Source: Monoplex corrugatus (lineage: Eukaryota; Mollusca; Gastropoda; Littorinimorpha; Ranellidae). Taken from it: DNA of 64,000 bases. The stretch is from positions 51,116,746-51,180,745 of the forward strand of contig JAPXFY010000026.1 in NCBI GenBank assembly GCA_030674185.1, given 5' to 3'. Positions 49,018 through 61,502 of this stretch are shown here, piece by piece; the stretch's first letter is position 1, and the number at the start of each line of letters is the position of its first letter. The notes below the pieces were generated by a model. The model was not told the origin of the DNA. It was given only the letters and a program-made list of their open reading frames with translations, and made no database searches. A program made the translations under genes and the position numbers.

Positions 49018-52010
49018 TGTGGGGGAGATGTTGGGTGCGAGGACACGTGACCATGGGGAGAGCACTGTCCACGTGACTCGGGTCACCACACTCAGCTTGG
49101 GTTGTCTCTCCATGGTATCTATCAACCTCCCCAACACACTTTATCCATCACACACCATTTGCTTCACACCGGATTGACCTTAACCACGATCATTACAGGA
49201 CTTGACACCTACTGCAGAATTGCCCAGTGTTGAAAGAACACTTTTCTTATGTGAAGTTGCCACCATGATTTTGTCTAGCCTGTGTAGCTTGGTCCATTCA
49301 GGCAGAGACTTTTTACCTTTGTATCGGGGACTGGCTGTCTTGTCTCAATTTGTACTGGACACACATTGGAACTGTCCACTCCTGTCGTCTTATTGTGTGT
49401 GACATTGTGCTTTGTGAAATCTGCAATCATTGGACTGGTGGACTGTGTGGGAGAGAATTAAAAAAATTAAAAGAAAAAACCCCAGATAGTGAAGCTACAG
49501 TGGTGATAGAAAGCCATGACAACAGGACTGGAACGCTTTTCAACCTACATCTCGACAACCTTGGCCGCCTGTACCCCACTTGATGTCTTTTGCTTTGTTG
49601 TGTGCGTTGTCAGCCCAGCTTCAAGTTGAGGACCTGAAAGACACTGGAAGTATTAGATAGAACAGACTGGAACTTGACGTACCCAGTCCCCACTCCCGGT
49701 TTATTATCTCTTTGATTCATTATTGTAAAGAGAACAGAGTAGGAGAAAGCATTTTGTGTACGGTATTTAAATATATGAATTGATGGATTGTCTTGTATTG
49801 GAAACCGTTAGTTTGCAGGCGGCTCTCCTCTCGAAGGGCTCAGGAAAGCTAATTGGATATGTTTGTGGCTGTAAATAACAGTGTGTCTGGATTGCCTACG
49901 TTGTGTGGAGAATGGTGTAACTGATCACATTTAACAGGATGGATACCGATGACTGCAGGACACTGGACCCATGGAGCTGATTGTCTTGGATTGCACCCCA
50001 CACCCTCCCTTGCCCTTTGTGTAATTTATCCTCTTGACTGTGTCACCTTATCCATCAGCTACCTTTAGGAAGATGGTGGGTAGGGCGAGGGAGTTGAGGG
50101 TTCAGAGGATAAATTCCACTTTGTGTGGTCTGTGTGTGTCCCTTGTTGCAGTGATCTGTTCCTTCACAGCTTTCTCTCATTTGTCTGCTTGGAGCCCACC
50201 ATTTGGCCAACAATCTCATTTTTTCTTTTTTCATATTGCTCGATGTTGGATGAATACTGTAAAATTTTGTTCTTTTTTATAGAATGAATAACCCAAGATT
50301 GGTTTGTGCATGGTGGAGAATTTAAATTTTCTAAACCGCCACTTTTTTCTCTATCGTTTCTATGTATATGTGAACATGTTTATTTAAGCCTTTTCTCTTG
50401 TTTAAAGATCTTGATACTTCTTGATCTAAAAGCAAACTCAAATTATTGTGTAACTGTGCATGACTGATGATAATTGTTTTGACCGGCATGCTTCATCAAA
50501 AGTATTGTAAATATTTTGAGTATCGTGCAATTGAATTGGTGAAATTAGTGATGTTTTTGTACGTTTTGTATTTTTGGTGAATTTGTGAAACTAGTGGAAT
50601 AGTCTAGTAGTGGAAGTGTTTGACAGTGGGATTTGTTTGTTTTGTGGGTGTAGCATATATTGAGGGTTACCTTCTAGAAAGGTGTATCCACATTCTGTAT
50701 TCCTTTTGTGATGCACCATTTTGGCAGGTAACCCTGGAATAATGATGTGCATGTGTTGGTCCATAACATGTCATCACTTCCTCACAAATGAGTGAATATG
50801 AGTCCTGTGTCTAAATCTTTCAGCTCATTCACCCTGCAGCAAAGCTGGGGATAAGGTGAGGAGTCAAAGGTTGGATAGTGGGAGGTCCTCTGCAGCTTTT
50901 CATTTGTGTCAAGTGTAATATGCACAGCGGAGATGAACCTGTACACGTCTGCAGAAGTAATTTTGTGCTTTCCCATTCATCATTGTCATTTCATCATTCT
51001 CGCACACAGCTGTACTTATGGATGGATTATGAGGATCCTGAAGCGGAGTCCCTCAGGGGGAATATGGTTCATGCGTGTGTGTGTGTGTGTGTGTATGAGA
51101 TATGTAGTCAGTTTGGTGTGGTTTTTTGGTTACTGTAGAACTTAATGATTATTGTGTATGATGTTTGTATTGCATTATTGTAGAACTTTGTTGTGATAGA
51201 TGTGTACACTGTATTTATAGATTACTATTGTAAGAGTGAAGCCAGGAGGGACTGCTTACAGATGGTGAGTAGCCCCACTTTTTTCAAGCTGTACAAATTT
51301 ACAGTTGATAGTGTATGTCTCAATCCCTTCCCTGTTTCCTTTAACAGCAACATGTTCATGTAACTGGTGATGTTTTTGTGACAGACTGCAGTTTGCATTG
51401 TTGTGCATGGGTGCAACAGGAGGTGTTCACTGTGTGAGCTCCAGTGATGTGTGGGGGGATTTCAGTTTGTAGACAACAAGATAGTAGAGTTTGTATGCGT
51501 ACAGGCTTTTTTTTTGTGTGTGCGTGTGTGCAGGTTTTTTTGTTGTTGTTTGGGTTGGGTTTTTTTTTCTTTACTGTGGCTGTGTGCATGGTGAGCTGAA
51601 CCATTTACCATGGGGTTCAGTGCCAGCAGTTGACTTCTCTTATTTTTGTAAGTCAGGACTGTGTGTAGTGTTGTCAAGTTGGGATTGTGTAGTGTTTTTG
51701 TTCTAAGCCACGGCTTTTATGACAGTGTTTCTTTTTCACAAGATGGAATTCTAATGTGTTTATTACGTGCGATCCTTTTATTTCCCCCCCTCTCCATCAG
51801 AAGGCAGGACCATGTTCTGTATTTGATCTGAAGAAGCCTACAGGTTGCTTGCTTGTGGCATGTACACGTGATCCTTTTCACCAGGAGTTGTGCATTGTTT
51901 GGTGTTCCTGTAGAGTTCAGAGAGTGGTCTCTAGTTCCATGTGAGTCATGTAGGATGGATTTGTCGGTGGAATGTCGTCACTTTTTGAATAAAAAATAAG
52001 CACAACAATA
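49018..52010 (+). other. PRRC2: Probable long 3' UTR of the PRRC2 gene
   Basis: No open frame on the + strand continues the gene, and composition turns AT/GT-rich as in 3' UTRs. The first convincing AATAAA after the stop is at 51988-51993, which would give a 3' UTR of about 3 kb. A copy of the TTAACCCTTTGACTCCC palindrome family (degenerate) sits near 50815-50880, and a GT tract at 51077-51095. The 3' end is inferred from one hexamer only. Confidence 0.4.
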
Positions 52011-52243
52011 CGGTTGTGAGCAGGCAGCCAGTCATGTAGGTAGTGAATTAATTCAAATTTGCCAGGTTGGAAAGGAAAATCACCAGATAATCGACCATCC
52101 CGCATGGTGCAGACCATGTCCATGATGATAGCCCTCTTAGCTATGACAGACCAGTCCCTGTTGACATAGAAATAACCAGACTTTGGTTTCCAATGCACGG
52201 TTCCCTTGAAGGTCGAACCTGTTGCTTGAATCATACAAACCAT
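51917..52243 (-). CDS. Unassigned minus-strand open frame, possibly spurious
   Basis: 108 codons read MVCMIQATGSTFKGTVHWKP, KSGYFYVNRDWSVIAKRAII and on to HYLHDWLPAHNRIVVLIFYS. The composition looks protein-like and a good acceptor (cttcttcttcctcag, minus, near 52305) lies upstream, but that acceptor is followed by a different open frame and no family is recognised. It overlaps the putative PRRC2 poly(A) signal. Confidence 0.2.
   Translation of the reverse strand: MVCMIQATGSTFKGTVHWKPKSGYFYVNRDWSVIAKRAIIMDMVCTMRDGRLSGDFPFQPGKFELIHYLHDWLPAHNRIVVLIFYSKSDDIPPTNPSYMTHMELETTL
51988..51993 (+). promoter_or_regulatory. Candidate polyadenylation signal for PRRC2
   Basis: AATAAA in the context gaataaaaaataag, followed by a GT-containing stretch (ggttgtgagc) about 25 bp on. 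It is the first canonical hexamer on the + strand downstream of the PRRC2 stop codon. Confidence 0.35.
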
Positions 52244-52423
52244 GAGAAATGTCCACTATATGAGAGGAATGGAAAACGCGTCTCCTTGTCGTTTTCTGAG
52301 GAAGAAGAAGAAATCGAGGAGAGAGTCCAGTGACTAACATGATGCCCCCATGTAGCACTGGAACAGGGGGGATAGAGTTTTCTCTTCAGGTTGGTCCGAG
52401 CTGATGGTGCCAGTTTGCCCAAC

Positions 52424-52450
52424 CCCCCCCCCCCCCCCCCCCCCCCCCCA
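52424..52450. repeat. Poly-C tract
   Basis: About 27 consecutive C. Similar tracts at 45129-45147 and 62617-62638. Confidence 0.9.
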
Positions 52451-53225
52451 GTTATGGTTGTTAGTCGAGGTTGTCGCGGTCGTTGTTTCACTAATGCCCC
52501 CAGTGAACATCGACAGTGCTTGGCCTTGGCTGGCACCGCTTTCTATCAATGTGCTGTGTGATTTGATGTGTAGTTGAAGCAACAAAAACTCAACACAAAG
52601 CTCTTCGGTTGGTTTATTTTGTCTTGTTGCTTTTCTTTCTTTTTTTCCACTTTTTTTTTTTTTTTTTTAAAATATCCTCCCATCTTTTTTTCTTTTTAAT
52701 TGAAATTAGCACAAATGTGAAATTCTGCTCCCAGTCATCGATTGTCGGAGCAGCTGGGAGGAGGGTTCATTTATTCGTTGTATTGTTTTGTGTAACACTT
52801 TTTATCCCCCCCTCCACCCTAGGGATTTATTGAACCACTCAGGTTGAGGGTGGTGTGATCAAGAAGAGCTGGAACACCACCATTGCCATGTGTTAATGCA
52901 GGGCAGAAACACATCTCTAGGAAACTGGCCCTGTTTGGTTTGGCTGTCTTTTCTTGTGTTACAGCTCTTTCTGTGTAAGGCAGTGCTACAGCCAACATCT
53001 TTAGTAGCAACAATGTGACATCAGAAAAATTAAAGTGTCAAGTATCAATGAGTTGTGCCTAGGAATGAAAGGAAAAAGTGTTTTTGGGTGTGTCTTCCTG
53101 GATTATGTTGGCTAGATTACACCACTGAATGAACTGCAGGGACTCAAATGCCTCAGTTACTGATGGTCATCTCTTTACATTGAGAACCCTTACAGCACTG
53201 GGTTCTCAATGTAATTTCTGGTGTT

Positions 53226-54031
53226 CTTGGAAACCAATTTTTGTTTTTTGGTCATGGCTTTGTAAGCTTCATTCACATGTTGTATTTCAGCTTTCTTGTC
53301 TACTGCTTGCTTTGTGTTAGGTGAACTGAGTGGAAAGACTGAACACTTTTTGTGTTGGTTGTGGTTTGATTTCAAATTCAGGTGCTGGTCTGAGTCAGTT
53401 GGGTTTTCTACAGATGGTTATCTTTCAGCAACATGGACAGAGAGAGTATCAGGGAAAAGCAGGATGTACATTCTTTGTGAAGTGAATGTCTGAATTTGTA
53501 GAAGTTTTTGAGTGTGTCATTTAAAATGCAAATGTGTACTAGATCTCTCCTGTGCTGTAGATTTTGTTGTGTCCTGTTCCTTTTTTGTCAAGACCTTCCA
53601 CATAGACATTACAGGAGATATCCATTTGCTGCTGCATGTTTTTGTTAATGAACACATCCATAGTAACTTTACAATGTATGTGGTATTCAAAGTTATTACA
53701 TGCTGTTTGACACAGCCTTTAAAGGAACAGGACACAAAATCTACAGCACAGGCGTTCTAGTACACATTTGCATTGTAAATGACACATTCAAAAACTTCAT
53801 CTACAAATTCATTCATTTCACAAAGTAGACGAGAATGTACACCCTGCTTTTCGGATAATCTTTTATGTTGTTGAAAAGATGACCATCTGTAGAAAAACCC
53901 ACTGACTCAGACCAGCACCTGAATTTGAAATCAAACCACCACCAACCAACATGGTGTTAAGTGTCTTTCCACTCAGTTCACATAACACAAAACAAGCAGC
54001 AGACAAAGCTAGTGACCAAAAAAACAAAAAT
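53226..54031. repeat. Long inverted repeat with ~330-bp arms
   Basis: The left arm (about 53226-53585) and right arm (about 53717-54031) are reverse complements at roughly 85% identity, with exact runs such as gtgaactgagtggaaagac at 53321 pairing with gtctttccactcagttcac at 53963, and gaaatttgaattcagg-type blocks. The spacer is about 131 bp. The left arm has an extra ~35 bp near 53262-53297. No TIR or target duplication of a known element is seen at the outer ends. Confidence 0.9.
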
Positions 54032-54034
54032 TGT

Positions 54035-55555
54035 GAAAAGAATTTTAATAAAAAGTAGATTTTTTAAGTCCAGCCCAGTTACACAGGCCACATTCCCTTC
54101 AATAGTTACACAGCTGGCTCAATCCACCACTGTAGAGAATTCTCATAGCAAAAAGATGTGAAATGGAATTTTGGGTCAGAAGACACTTCAAAAGGAAAAA
54201 TAGAGAACTGGAAATCGGATGACCATCAGCAAAAGAAATGTCAAACTGAACTACAGACAAACACTGTTTCCTTTATATGAACATGCATGTTGAGAGCAGG
54301 AAAAGAGGCACATAACGCAAATACTTAAAGCTTTATAGTCGTTTAATATATAAATATTTTGGTGGCATAATACATAACTTGGCTTATTCTAAAAATATGG
54401 AAAATTAAGCTGATCTTGTGAAAATAAAAAGCCAGACATGATCATACTTCCATGCACCAACTATCATGCTGCTTCCATCCATACCGATTTGTCCCCTCAG
54501 AAAAATGTTTTCAAAAGTGGCAAGGAGACAACATGCATGTGAATCTTCTGAGGATTCTAAGCAATAAACTGCCTGCTTTCACAGCACACAAGTCTCAGGT
54601 TTCATGGTAAACCAAGCTGTTTTTCAGAGTTTACTGGCACTTTGGATCCAAAAGTACAGTTCATGCATTTTGGATCCAAAACACAGTTGATGCATTTTTC
54701 TATACATTGTAAGCCTAGACCAACTGAAACTAAATTAACACCTTGTATTCTGGGATGAAAACTACCACCAAATAAATTAAATTCAAATGCATTCATTTAG
54801 TAGAGAAGCATAATCCTTGCAGAGACAAATTACGAAGAAAAAAAAAACATTCCTTGTATCAAAATTATAAAACAATACACTCATATCAATAATACACTCA
54901 TATAACAGAAACCATGTTATGTTTGCGCAAGCAGAGGCATAAATCATAAGTTTAAATATATACCTATGCATAACAAAAGCCTGCCTGCCTTCATGCATTA
55001 TATATTGGACATGGAAAATAGAAACTGGGACTGGAAGAAGAATAAAAGATCTCCATCACATGTATACACAGCCCCCCCCCACTCCTGAGAAAGGAAAAAA
55101 TACAACTAAAATCAACAGTAAAAACTGTCCCATCATGTGTGTATATATATATATATATATATACACGCACACATTATATATATGTATATATATATATATG
55201 CATACAATATTAATGGAGAAAGCAACAAAAAAGAAAAGACTCAAAACATCCACACATGCATGCACACAAAATTGACAACAAAAAAATCCAGATTTGTACT
55301 TCTCAAGATCACTGTGACTGTGAAGGAACCTTAGATGAAATAAATTTGAAGTGAAGCAATGACAATAGTAGACTGAGCTTCACAACAGTTAGAAAATTAA
55401 CTGTGTCAGTTCCTGAGAAAATGTGTCAACACACCTTCACAAAGTGTTCACTTTCCACACATCAGTCTGTGTGACCTTGACTTTATATTAATAATGCGCA
55501 CACATCTGACTCAAATTGATAAGGATTATCCAGAATTGGCTGTAAAAATCTTGAT

Positions 55556-55646
<91 letters not shown>

Positions 55647-55900
55647 CATGCAAGCAGACATATGGACGTCTCGCTCTGGTCAATATGAAACGATCACCCT
55701 TTTGGGGGGGGGGGGGGGGGGGTAAAAGCAGAGAACCACATGATTACAGTCAGTAGTGGTGGGTGTTACTGGCATAACATTTCATGATCTTGCATTCCAC
55801 CTTGTGAAAAACCCTGGAAGGTGGCTGAAGGCTTGTGGGTAACAACAGACAACTGTGTAGTAGGTAAAAATCAGTGGTGGACATTAGCTAAAGCTGATTT
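54035..55900. other. Intergenic, simple repeats only
   Basis: TA/CA dinucleotide tracts at 55141-55200, (CA)n at 55557-55643, G run at 55705-55722. No gene on either strand. Confidence 0.6.
55557..55643. repeat. (CA)n microsatellite, ~43 units
   Basis: Uninterrupted CA dinucleotides over 87 bp. Confidence 0.97.
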
Positions 55901-55904
55901 GCAC

Positions 55905-56117
55905 TTTCACCCCTTTGTCCTATCCTCAGCCTTCCTGCAGAAAGCTGGTGAAAAGGGTTAGTTTAGGGAGTAAAAGGGACACACACAAAACAAAAATATC
56001 TTGACATGAAAATTAACCTTACCATGGAAAAACATGAAGCTGGTTTATAGGGTGAGGGAATTAAAGGTAAAGTTTTTGCAATTGGTAGATAATGTGCGGG
56101 AGTCAAAGGGTTTAAAG
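55905..56117. repeat. TTAACCCTTTGACTCCC foldback, copy a (degenerate)
   Basis: cacccctttgtcctatcctc...cagaaagctggtgaaaaggg, then a second half gaagctggtttatagggtga...gggagtcaaaggg. It joins directly to a partial copy of repeat R58 at 56113. Confidence 0.6.
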
Positions 56118-56300
56118 CCCAGCCGACTGCATAGAGACATATCAGGGCTCTAACCATTTTCAAAAAACAATACTTCAACAGGAAAAAAATTTTTAAACAA
56201 AATTAAGTACACATATCATCAATGCTTTCTAGCACATAATCTAAGATGTACCAGGTGCAGTTCTTTTCTGGTGATCTTGGAGACAAAAAGATCAGAAAAT
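56113..56300. repeat. Dispersed repeat R58, partial copy
   Basis: It starts ttaaagcccagccgactgca and continues with tcagggctctaaccatttt and aagtacacatatcatcaatg, as in the full copies at 57928 and 59348. Confidence 0.75.
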
Positions 56301-56729
56301 CCTAGAACACAAGAGACAGTATAGAACTTCAGATCTCCAAAAGTCAAGACACTCAGTCCAGCTGACCACTTGCAGCCATCTGAACATTGTACTCGAGAGA
56401 CTTGTTATAAAATGGACCAGTTCTCAGATACAAAGTATTCCACAACATACATAATATTAAACTGATGAAAGGGGTGTGGAACATTTTGACCACTTCTCAG
56501 ATACAACCATTCCACAAAGAAAGAGCAAATAATATTAGTCAAGAGGAAGTGGAATATCAAGTTTCAAAAAGAGTAGGTGGGTCTAGTCCGCTTTACAAAA
56601 GTAGAAAATGTGATAATCTGCTTCATAAAAGAATAAACGAAATCACAGAATGAATTCAAATACTTGTGGATTAATGTCTGGTCTATGACAAAACAATAAT
56701 CATGATGACAACAATAACCAAAAAAGATC

Positions 56730-56806
56730 ACCCTTTCACTTGCTCATCCTATCCACCAACTTCAGCAGGAATGTGTTGAGTAGGACAAGAGGAATAAAAG
56801 GGTAAA
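56730..56806. repeat. TTAACCCTTTGACTCCC foldback, copy b (inner hairpin only)
   Basis: ccctttcacttgctcatcct and aagaggaataaaagggtaaa form the arms around cttcagcagga. Confidence 0.55.
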
Positions 56807-57029
56807 CAATCTTAACAAAAACAATGAGATTTTCCAGGCAGATAACAAAATTAAGAAATAAAAGTAAAAAACAAAAAAATTTTTTTTTAAAATGAATGAA
56901 TAAAAAAAATACATTTGTATAGAACAGTCCCTGTCAGAGAACGCTCAATGTACGCCTACTCAACACGCACACAAATACAATGAATGAAAAATTGGAAGGA
57001 GGAGGGGGAGTTTGCCATGTCAGTATATT

Positions 57030-57168
57030 AACCCTTTTACTCCCGCACTCTGTCCACCAGCATCCTCCATTGTCAACCATGATAGGAAAGCAAAAACTTA
57101 ACCCTTTGACTCCCTCATCCTATCAGCTTCCTGCAGGTGCTGGATAGGGTGAGGAGTCGAAAGGTTAA
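57030..57168. repeat. TTAACCCTTTGACTCCC foldback, copy c
   Basis: The outer left arm ttaacccttttactcccgca is followed by a complete inner hairpin (ttaaccctttgactccctca ... gaggagtcgaaaggttaa) with central cttcctgcagg. The outer right arm is missing. Confidence 0.8.
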
Positions 57169-57591
57169 TGCAGTACAGGTGCGAACACAGTTGGAAACAC
57201 ACCAATATATCAATGCAGCATAAACATGGTTAATCAAAATCAACAGTCGACAATAGCTGCTAGTGACACTACCTGATAAATACAATCTTTCAAACACACA
57301 AAGAAATGATCATAAACACAGGTAACCATACCCACATATGCACATTAGAAAGGAATGTGGGGGGGGGGGGTGTCACTGGGTCAATATGACAAGCATTTAA
57401 CAACACATTATTAGTATGAAGGGTATATAATCTAAGGAAGAAACGTACAGGATTACATACCAGGGCACAAGTTTTTGCTGCTGTTTTCTTTAATCAGCAA
57501 GGGGCTTGCATATATACACTCACATCAAAACACACATATCAGCATGCACACACGAATTGGAATATGCTTGGACCTTGAAGAGGCACAAACA

Positions 57592-57777
57592 TTAACCCTT
57601 TGACTCCCACACCCTGTCCACCAGCATCCTGCATTTTCAACCATGCTAGCAAAGTAAAAGCCTTTTGATTCCATCACTTTATCCACCAGCTTTCTGCAGG
57701 AAGCTGCTGGATAAGGTGGAGCCAAAGGGTTAAAGTTCTTGCAGTCGGTGGATAGGGTGTGGGAGTCAAAGGGTTAA
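57592..57777. repeat. TTAACCCTTTGACTCCC foldback, copy d (most complete)
   Basis: TTAA at both ends. The outer arms CCCTTTGACTCCCACACCC and its complement pair over about 28 bp (26 matched). Inside is a second hairpin with arms around ctttctgcaggaagctg. The composite is 178 bp between TTAA sites. Confidence 0.9.
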
Positions 57778-57927
57778 TCTATGAGTTTTTGACATCTTTC
57801 TGAAAGAGGTGTGTTTCGACGTGCTCTTGAAAGCAAGCAGACAACTGCTTTGTCTTGAGACACCGGAAGGGATTTCCTTGTCAGTGGGCCAAAACAGAAG
57901 AGGATTTCTTTCTGTAAATTTTGTTTA

Positions 57928-58480
57928 AAGCCCAGCCGACTGCGCAGACTCATATCAGGGCTGTAACGGTTTCAAAACGTATACAACATATGGTTGGGGG
58001 AAAAAACACCCGGAAAAGAAAATTTAAGTACACATATCAATGCATTTGTGCACGTAATCCAAGGATATGCCTCTGGCAATGACCACTCTGTCCAATTTAT
58101 CGCCAGAGGATTTAAAAGAACAAACCTGAATACAAGTGTAAATATATCTAAGGACACTATATAAAAAAAATGGCATAAATTATCTAAAATTGCTTCTGCA
58201 TATCACATTTCCTTAGAGCCAAAAAATGTGGTCAATACATGTACCCATTCATCACTCCTAAAAGAAAAAGTACATCAGACTTTATCGAACATATACTGGT
58301 TAATGGACCAGCAATGCAGAAAATGACAAGAAGAGATGATAGAGAGCAAAGAAGCAAGGCAGAAAACCAGTGAATGACAGAAAAGAGGAAATTTCTAGCA
58401 CAGAATTTCCAGAACGTGGGGGATACTATTTACACTGAAAGAGCCCCCATCATTCCCACGGGGGACTTTCTGAAAATAGT
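57928..58480. repeat. Dispersed repeat R58, copy 1
   Basis: It begins aaagcccagccgactgcgca, then tatcagggctgtaac, aagtacacatatcaatgcat, aaggacactat, tggaccagcaatgcagaaaa, and ends near gaggaaatttctagcacaga and ccccatcattcccacggggg. Parallel to 59348-59880 along its whole length. Family not identified. Confidence 0.85.
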
Positions 58481-58518
58481 CGGCAAGCACTGAAGTACAC
58501 TTAAAAAGAGAAGCTCCC

Positions 58519-58671
58519 TTAACCCTTTGACTCCTGCATCCTGTCCACCAGCATCCTGCATTGTTAACCATGCTACCAAAGCAAAAACTTAACCCTCTGA
58601 CTCCCTCACCCAAGGAGTTAGAGGGTTAAGTTTTTGCAGTTGGTAGATCGGATGGGGAGTCACAGCGTTAA
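58519..58671. repeat. TTAACCCTTTGACTCCC foldback, copy e
   Basis: Outer left arm ttaaccctttgactcctgca, shortened inner hairpin (ttaaccctctgactccctca and ggagttagagggttaa) and outer right arm ggggagtcacagcgttaa. Confidence 0.85.
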
Positions 58672-59347
58672 GATCTGAGAGAGGTTGTTGGGCAGGAACA
58701 GTTCTGTCATAATGATGCATCCATGGCACATCACCAAGAGATTAGGACATTAAGCTTCATCAAAATCCTGAACTGTAGCCTACTACACCACCTAGGCCTA
58801 CTTAAAAAGTAGAAACTGTTCCCAGTTCCAGGTCACTGCTAGTGTTTGTACACTGAACATCAAATACATAACGTACATTTAAAGATCCTGTAAAACCATG
58901 TGGATGTTACGCAGCTTATGGAAAAAAGGAACCTAGCATACATATTACCCATGATGAAATGCAGGCTGTGTATTAATTAACATATCGTTACTAAAACAGG
59001 CCAAACAACATGCATAAAATAATTTTAACAAATTAAATCTGCCTCAAGTCAGGGGGTTGGGGAGGATATTTGAAAACAACAACACCAGTCCTTAGCAGTC
59101 ATTTTTTTAATGGTGGATAACTTGAGAAATGCTGGTGGAAAGAGTTGTTCAAATTCAGGGTTGATGACACTGATCATTTCATGGCAGTATTCTTTTGGTA
59201 TCAGACTCATGAAATGACAGTAGGGCCTACAATCCTAACTTTGCAAGACTTGAGAGAAAGAAAAAAAATCAAGCAGTCATTCCTGTAAACTAACACTGGA
59301 CACAGTTCCTAAAGTTGCTGTTGATGAGGACATTGTTATTTTTGTTC

Positions 59348-59880
59348 AAAGCCCAGCCGACTGTTTAGAGCCATGTCAGGGCTATAACCATTTCAAAACA
59401 TACACAATACTTCAACAGGAAAAAAAAAAAAAGACAATTTAAGTATACATACCAATCCATTCACACACATAATCTAAGGAGATGTCTCTGGCATTGACCA
59501 CTCTGTCCAAACATACCTGAATGCAAATTTAAACATAACTAATACAAATTTAAACATAACTAAGGACACTAAAGCTTTTATAAAATGGGCCCAAATTACC
59601 TAGAACAGTTTCTTGCATATCTCATTTCCCTAGAGCCAAAAATGTACTTAATACATGTACACAATTGTCAATCCTAGGTGAAAGTATGTAAGACTTTATT
59701 GAACACATACAGGTGAATGGACCAGCAAGGCAGAAATGATAGGAAGAAATGACAGAAAGCAAAGGAACAAGGCAGAAACAAAGACAGTGATAGAAAAGAG
59801 GAAAATTTCTAGCACAGAATTTCCAGAAAGTGGGGATACTATTTATACTAAAAGAGCCCCAGCATCCCCATGGGGGAAAC
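59348..59880. repeat. Dispersed repeat R58, copy 2
   Basis: Same order of blocks as copy 1, with aaggacactaaagc at the site where copy 3 has an insertion. Ends ccccagcatccccatggggg. Confidence 0.85.
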
Positions 59881-60709
59881 AGGTTGGTTTTGTATGCTTA
59901 AAAATACACAGAAAAAGCATAGTCTGGTAACATCTGAGAAGAACTGTTTACCTACTACAACACATTCTATGCACTGATGTAGCTCCTGGTTCATATGCCA
60001 ACAAAAGGTCAAGATCCAACATGAAATGGATTTCACACACACAATACCTTTTTTCTTTGAAAACAAAACACATCAAACTTTCTGTCATAAGAGAAAAGAA
60101 AAATAATAATAACAGTTGACATTAAAATAAAGAAGAGATCTTGTGTGGTATAAACTTTGTGACAGTGAGAAATAACTATACTGATATTTTCGGAATGTGA
60201 ACACACACACACATTGAAAACAAACTAAACAAAACCCTGTCTCCCCATACCACCTCCCCAGAAAACTGTTTTCAATACATACATGCAGTAAGCGATTGTG
60301 ATCTTTCTGGTACAAAAATGAACTGATTAAGACAAAAGAAAGACCCTGTCAAAGTATTAAGCCTAAAAAGAACCAGACATACTCTGTAGTATCCTAATGG
60401 TCAAACCGATTCTTATTGCATTTCTTCTCCAAAACAGCGATTTCTCTTCCCCAGAAGAGAATCCCATCCATTCTCCATTTGCCTCTTCATATAATTGTTC
60501 AAACTGTTTCTGAATTAATCTGAGATTTGTGCAATGACATAATTATCCTTTCCACAACCCATTACATAACCTTTTCACAAAACTGTACAACTATGGACAA
60601 ATGAGGGATGGGTTAGTGTACAGCTTAGTTCTTCTGCTCCTGAAAGCCAAAGATAAGCCCAACTAGAAAAATTTGAAGAAAAGAGTATTAAAATTATAAT
60701 TTCTGCACG

Positions 60710-60898
60710 TAACCCTCTGACTCCCGCACACTGTCCACCGGCATCCAGCATTGTCAGTCACGCTAGCAAAGCAAAAACTTAACCCTTCGACTCACTCACC
60801 CAATCCTCCAGCTTCCTGAAGTTGACGGATAGGGTGAGCGAGTCAAATGGTTAAGTTTTTGCTGTTGGTGGATAGGGTGCGGGAGTCAAATGGTTAAG
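60710..60898. repeat. TTAACCCTTTGACTCCC foldback, copy f
   Basis: Same composite as copy d: outer arms aaccctctgactcccgcaca and gtgcgggagtcaaatggtta, inner hairpin 60779-60854. Confidence 0.9.
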
Positions 60899-61309
60899 TA
60901 CAACAGCTTACAATTATGCCAAATAGTGACCAGATATGTGTCCTAGTTTTGAATACGCCACACCAGTCTATCCAGCTACAAATATGTACTTGTCCCCCTT
61001 TAGGGAAAGGTAAATCAGTAAAAGAGGTGACACAGGCACTTCCCTCAAAATCCTGTTCTTTCAGTTCTACAGCACCTCACTACCCAACAACTACTTAGAT
61101 TATGAATTGAAAATAACTTCATTTCCCACAGCCTACAATCCTTCACAGCAATGACAATGTTGCCAGTCCCACCACTGACAATACTTTCCAGTCAATTCTC
61201 ACATCTTCAAACAATCTCACAGTTAATGCAGAGAGACTCCATTCATTCTCTCCCATCAATACAAAACCCTTTTATATAATCTGCAAGTCTTCTCCATACC
61301 AACACACTG

Positions 61310-61502
61310 ATCTGTCCCAATAGCGGTAGGACAAGACAGAGCAGTCTGGAGGGAGATGGTGGTGTCCAGGTCTGCAGCGGCCAATACCGAACCCGGTGAT
61401 GCCGACAGGTGAGATATCCATCAGGCAGTAACCAACCAAGCAGATTTAAACCCAGACATTCCAAATGTAAATCCAGTGTCCTAACCACTTGGCTATCACA
61501 TC
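61310..61502 (-). repeat. tRNA-derived SINE, third family (minus)
   Basis: The minus strand starts tgtgatagccaagtggttag, with A-box-like and B-box-like (gggtttaaatc) elements about 35 bp apart. The body continues to ctaccgctattgggacagat. Confidence 0.75.
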
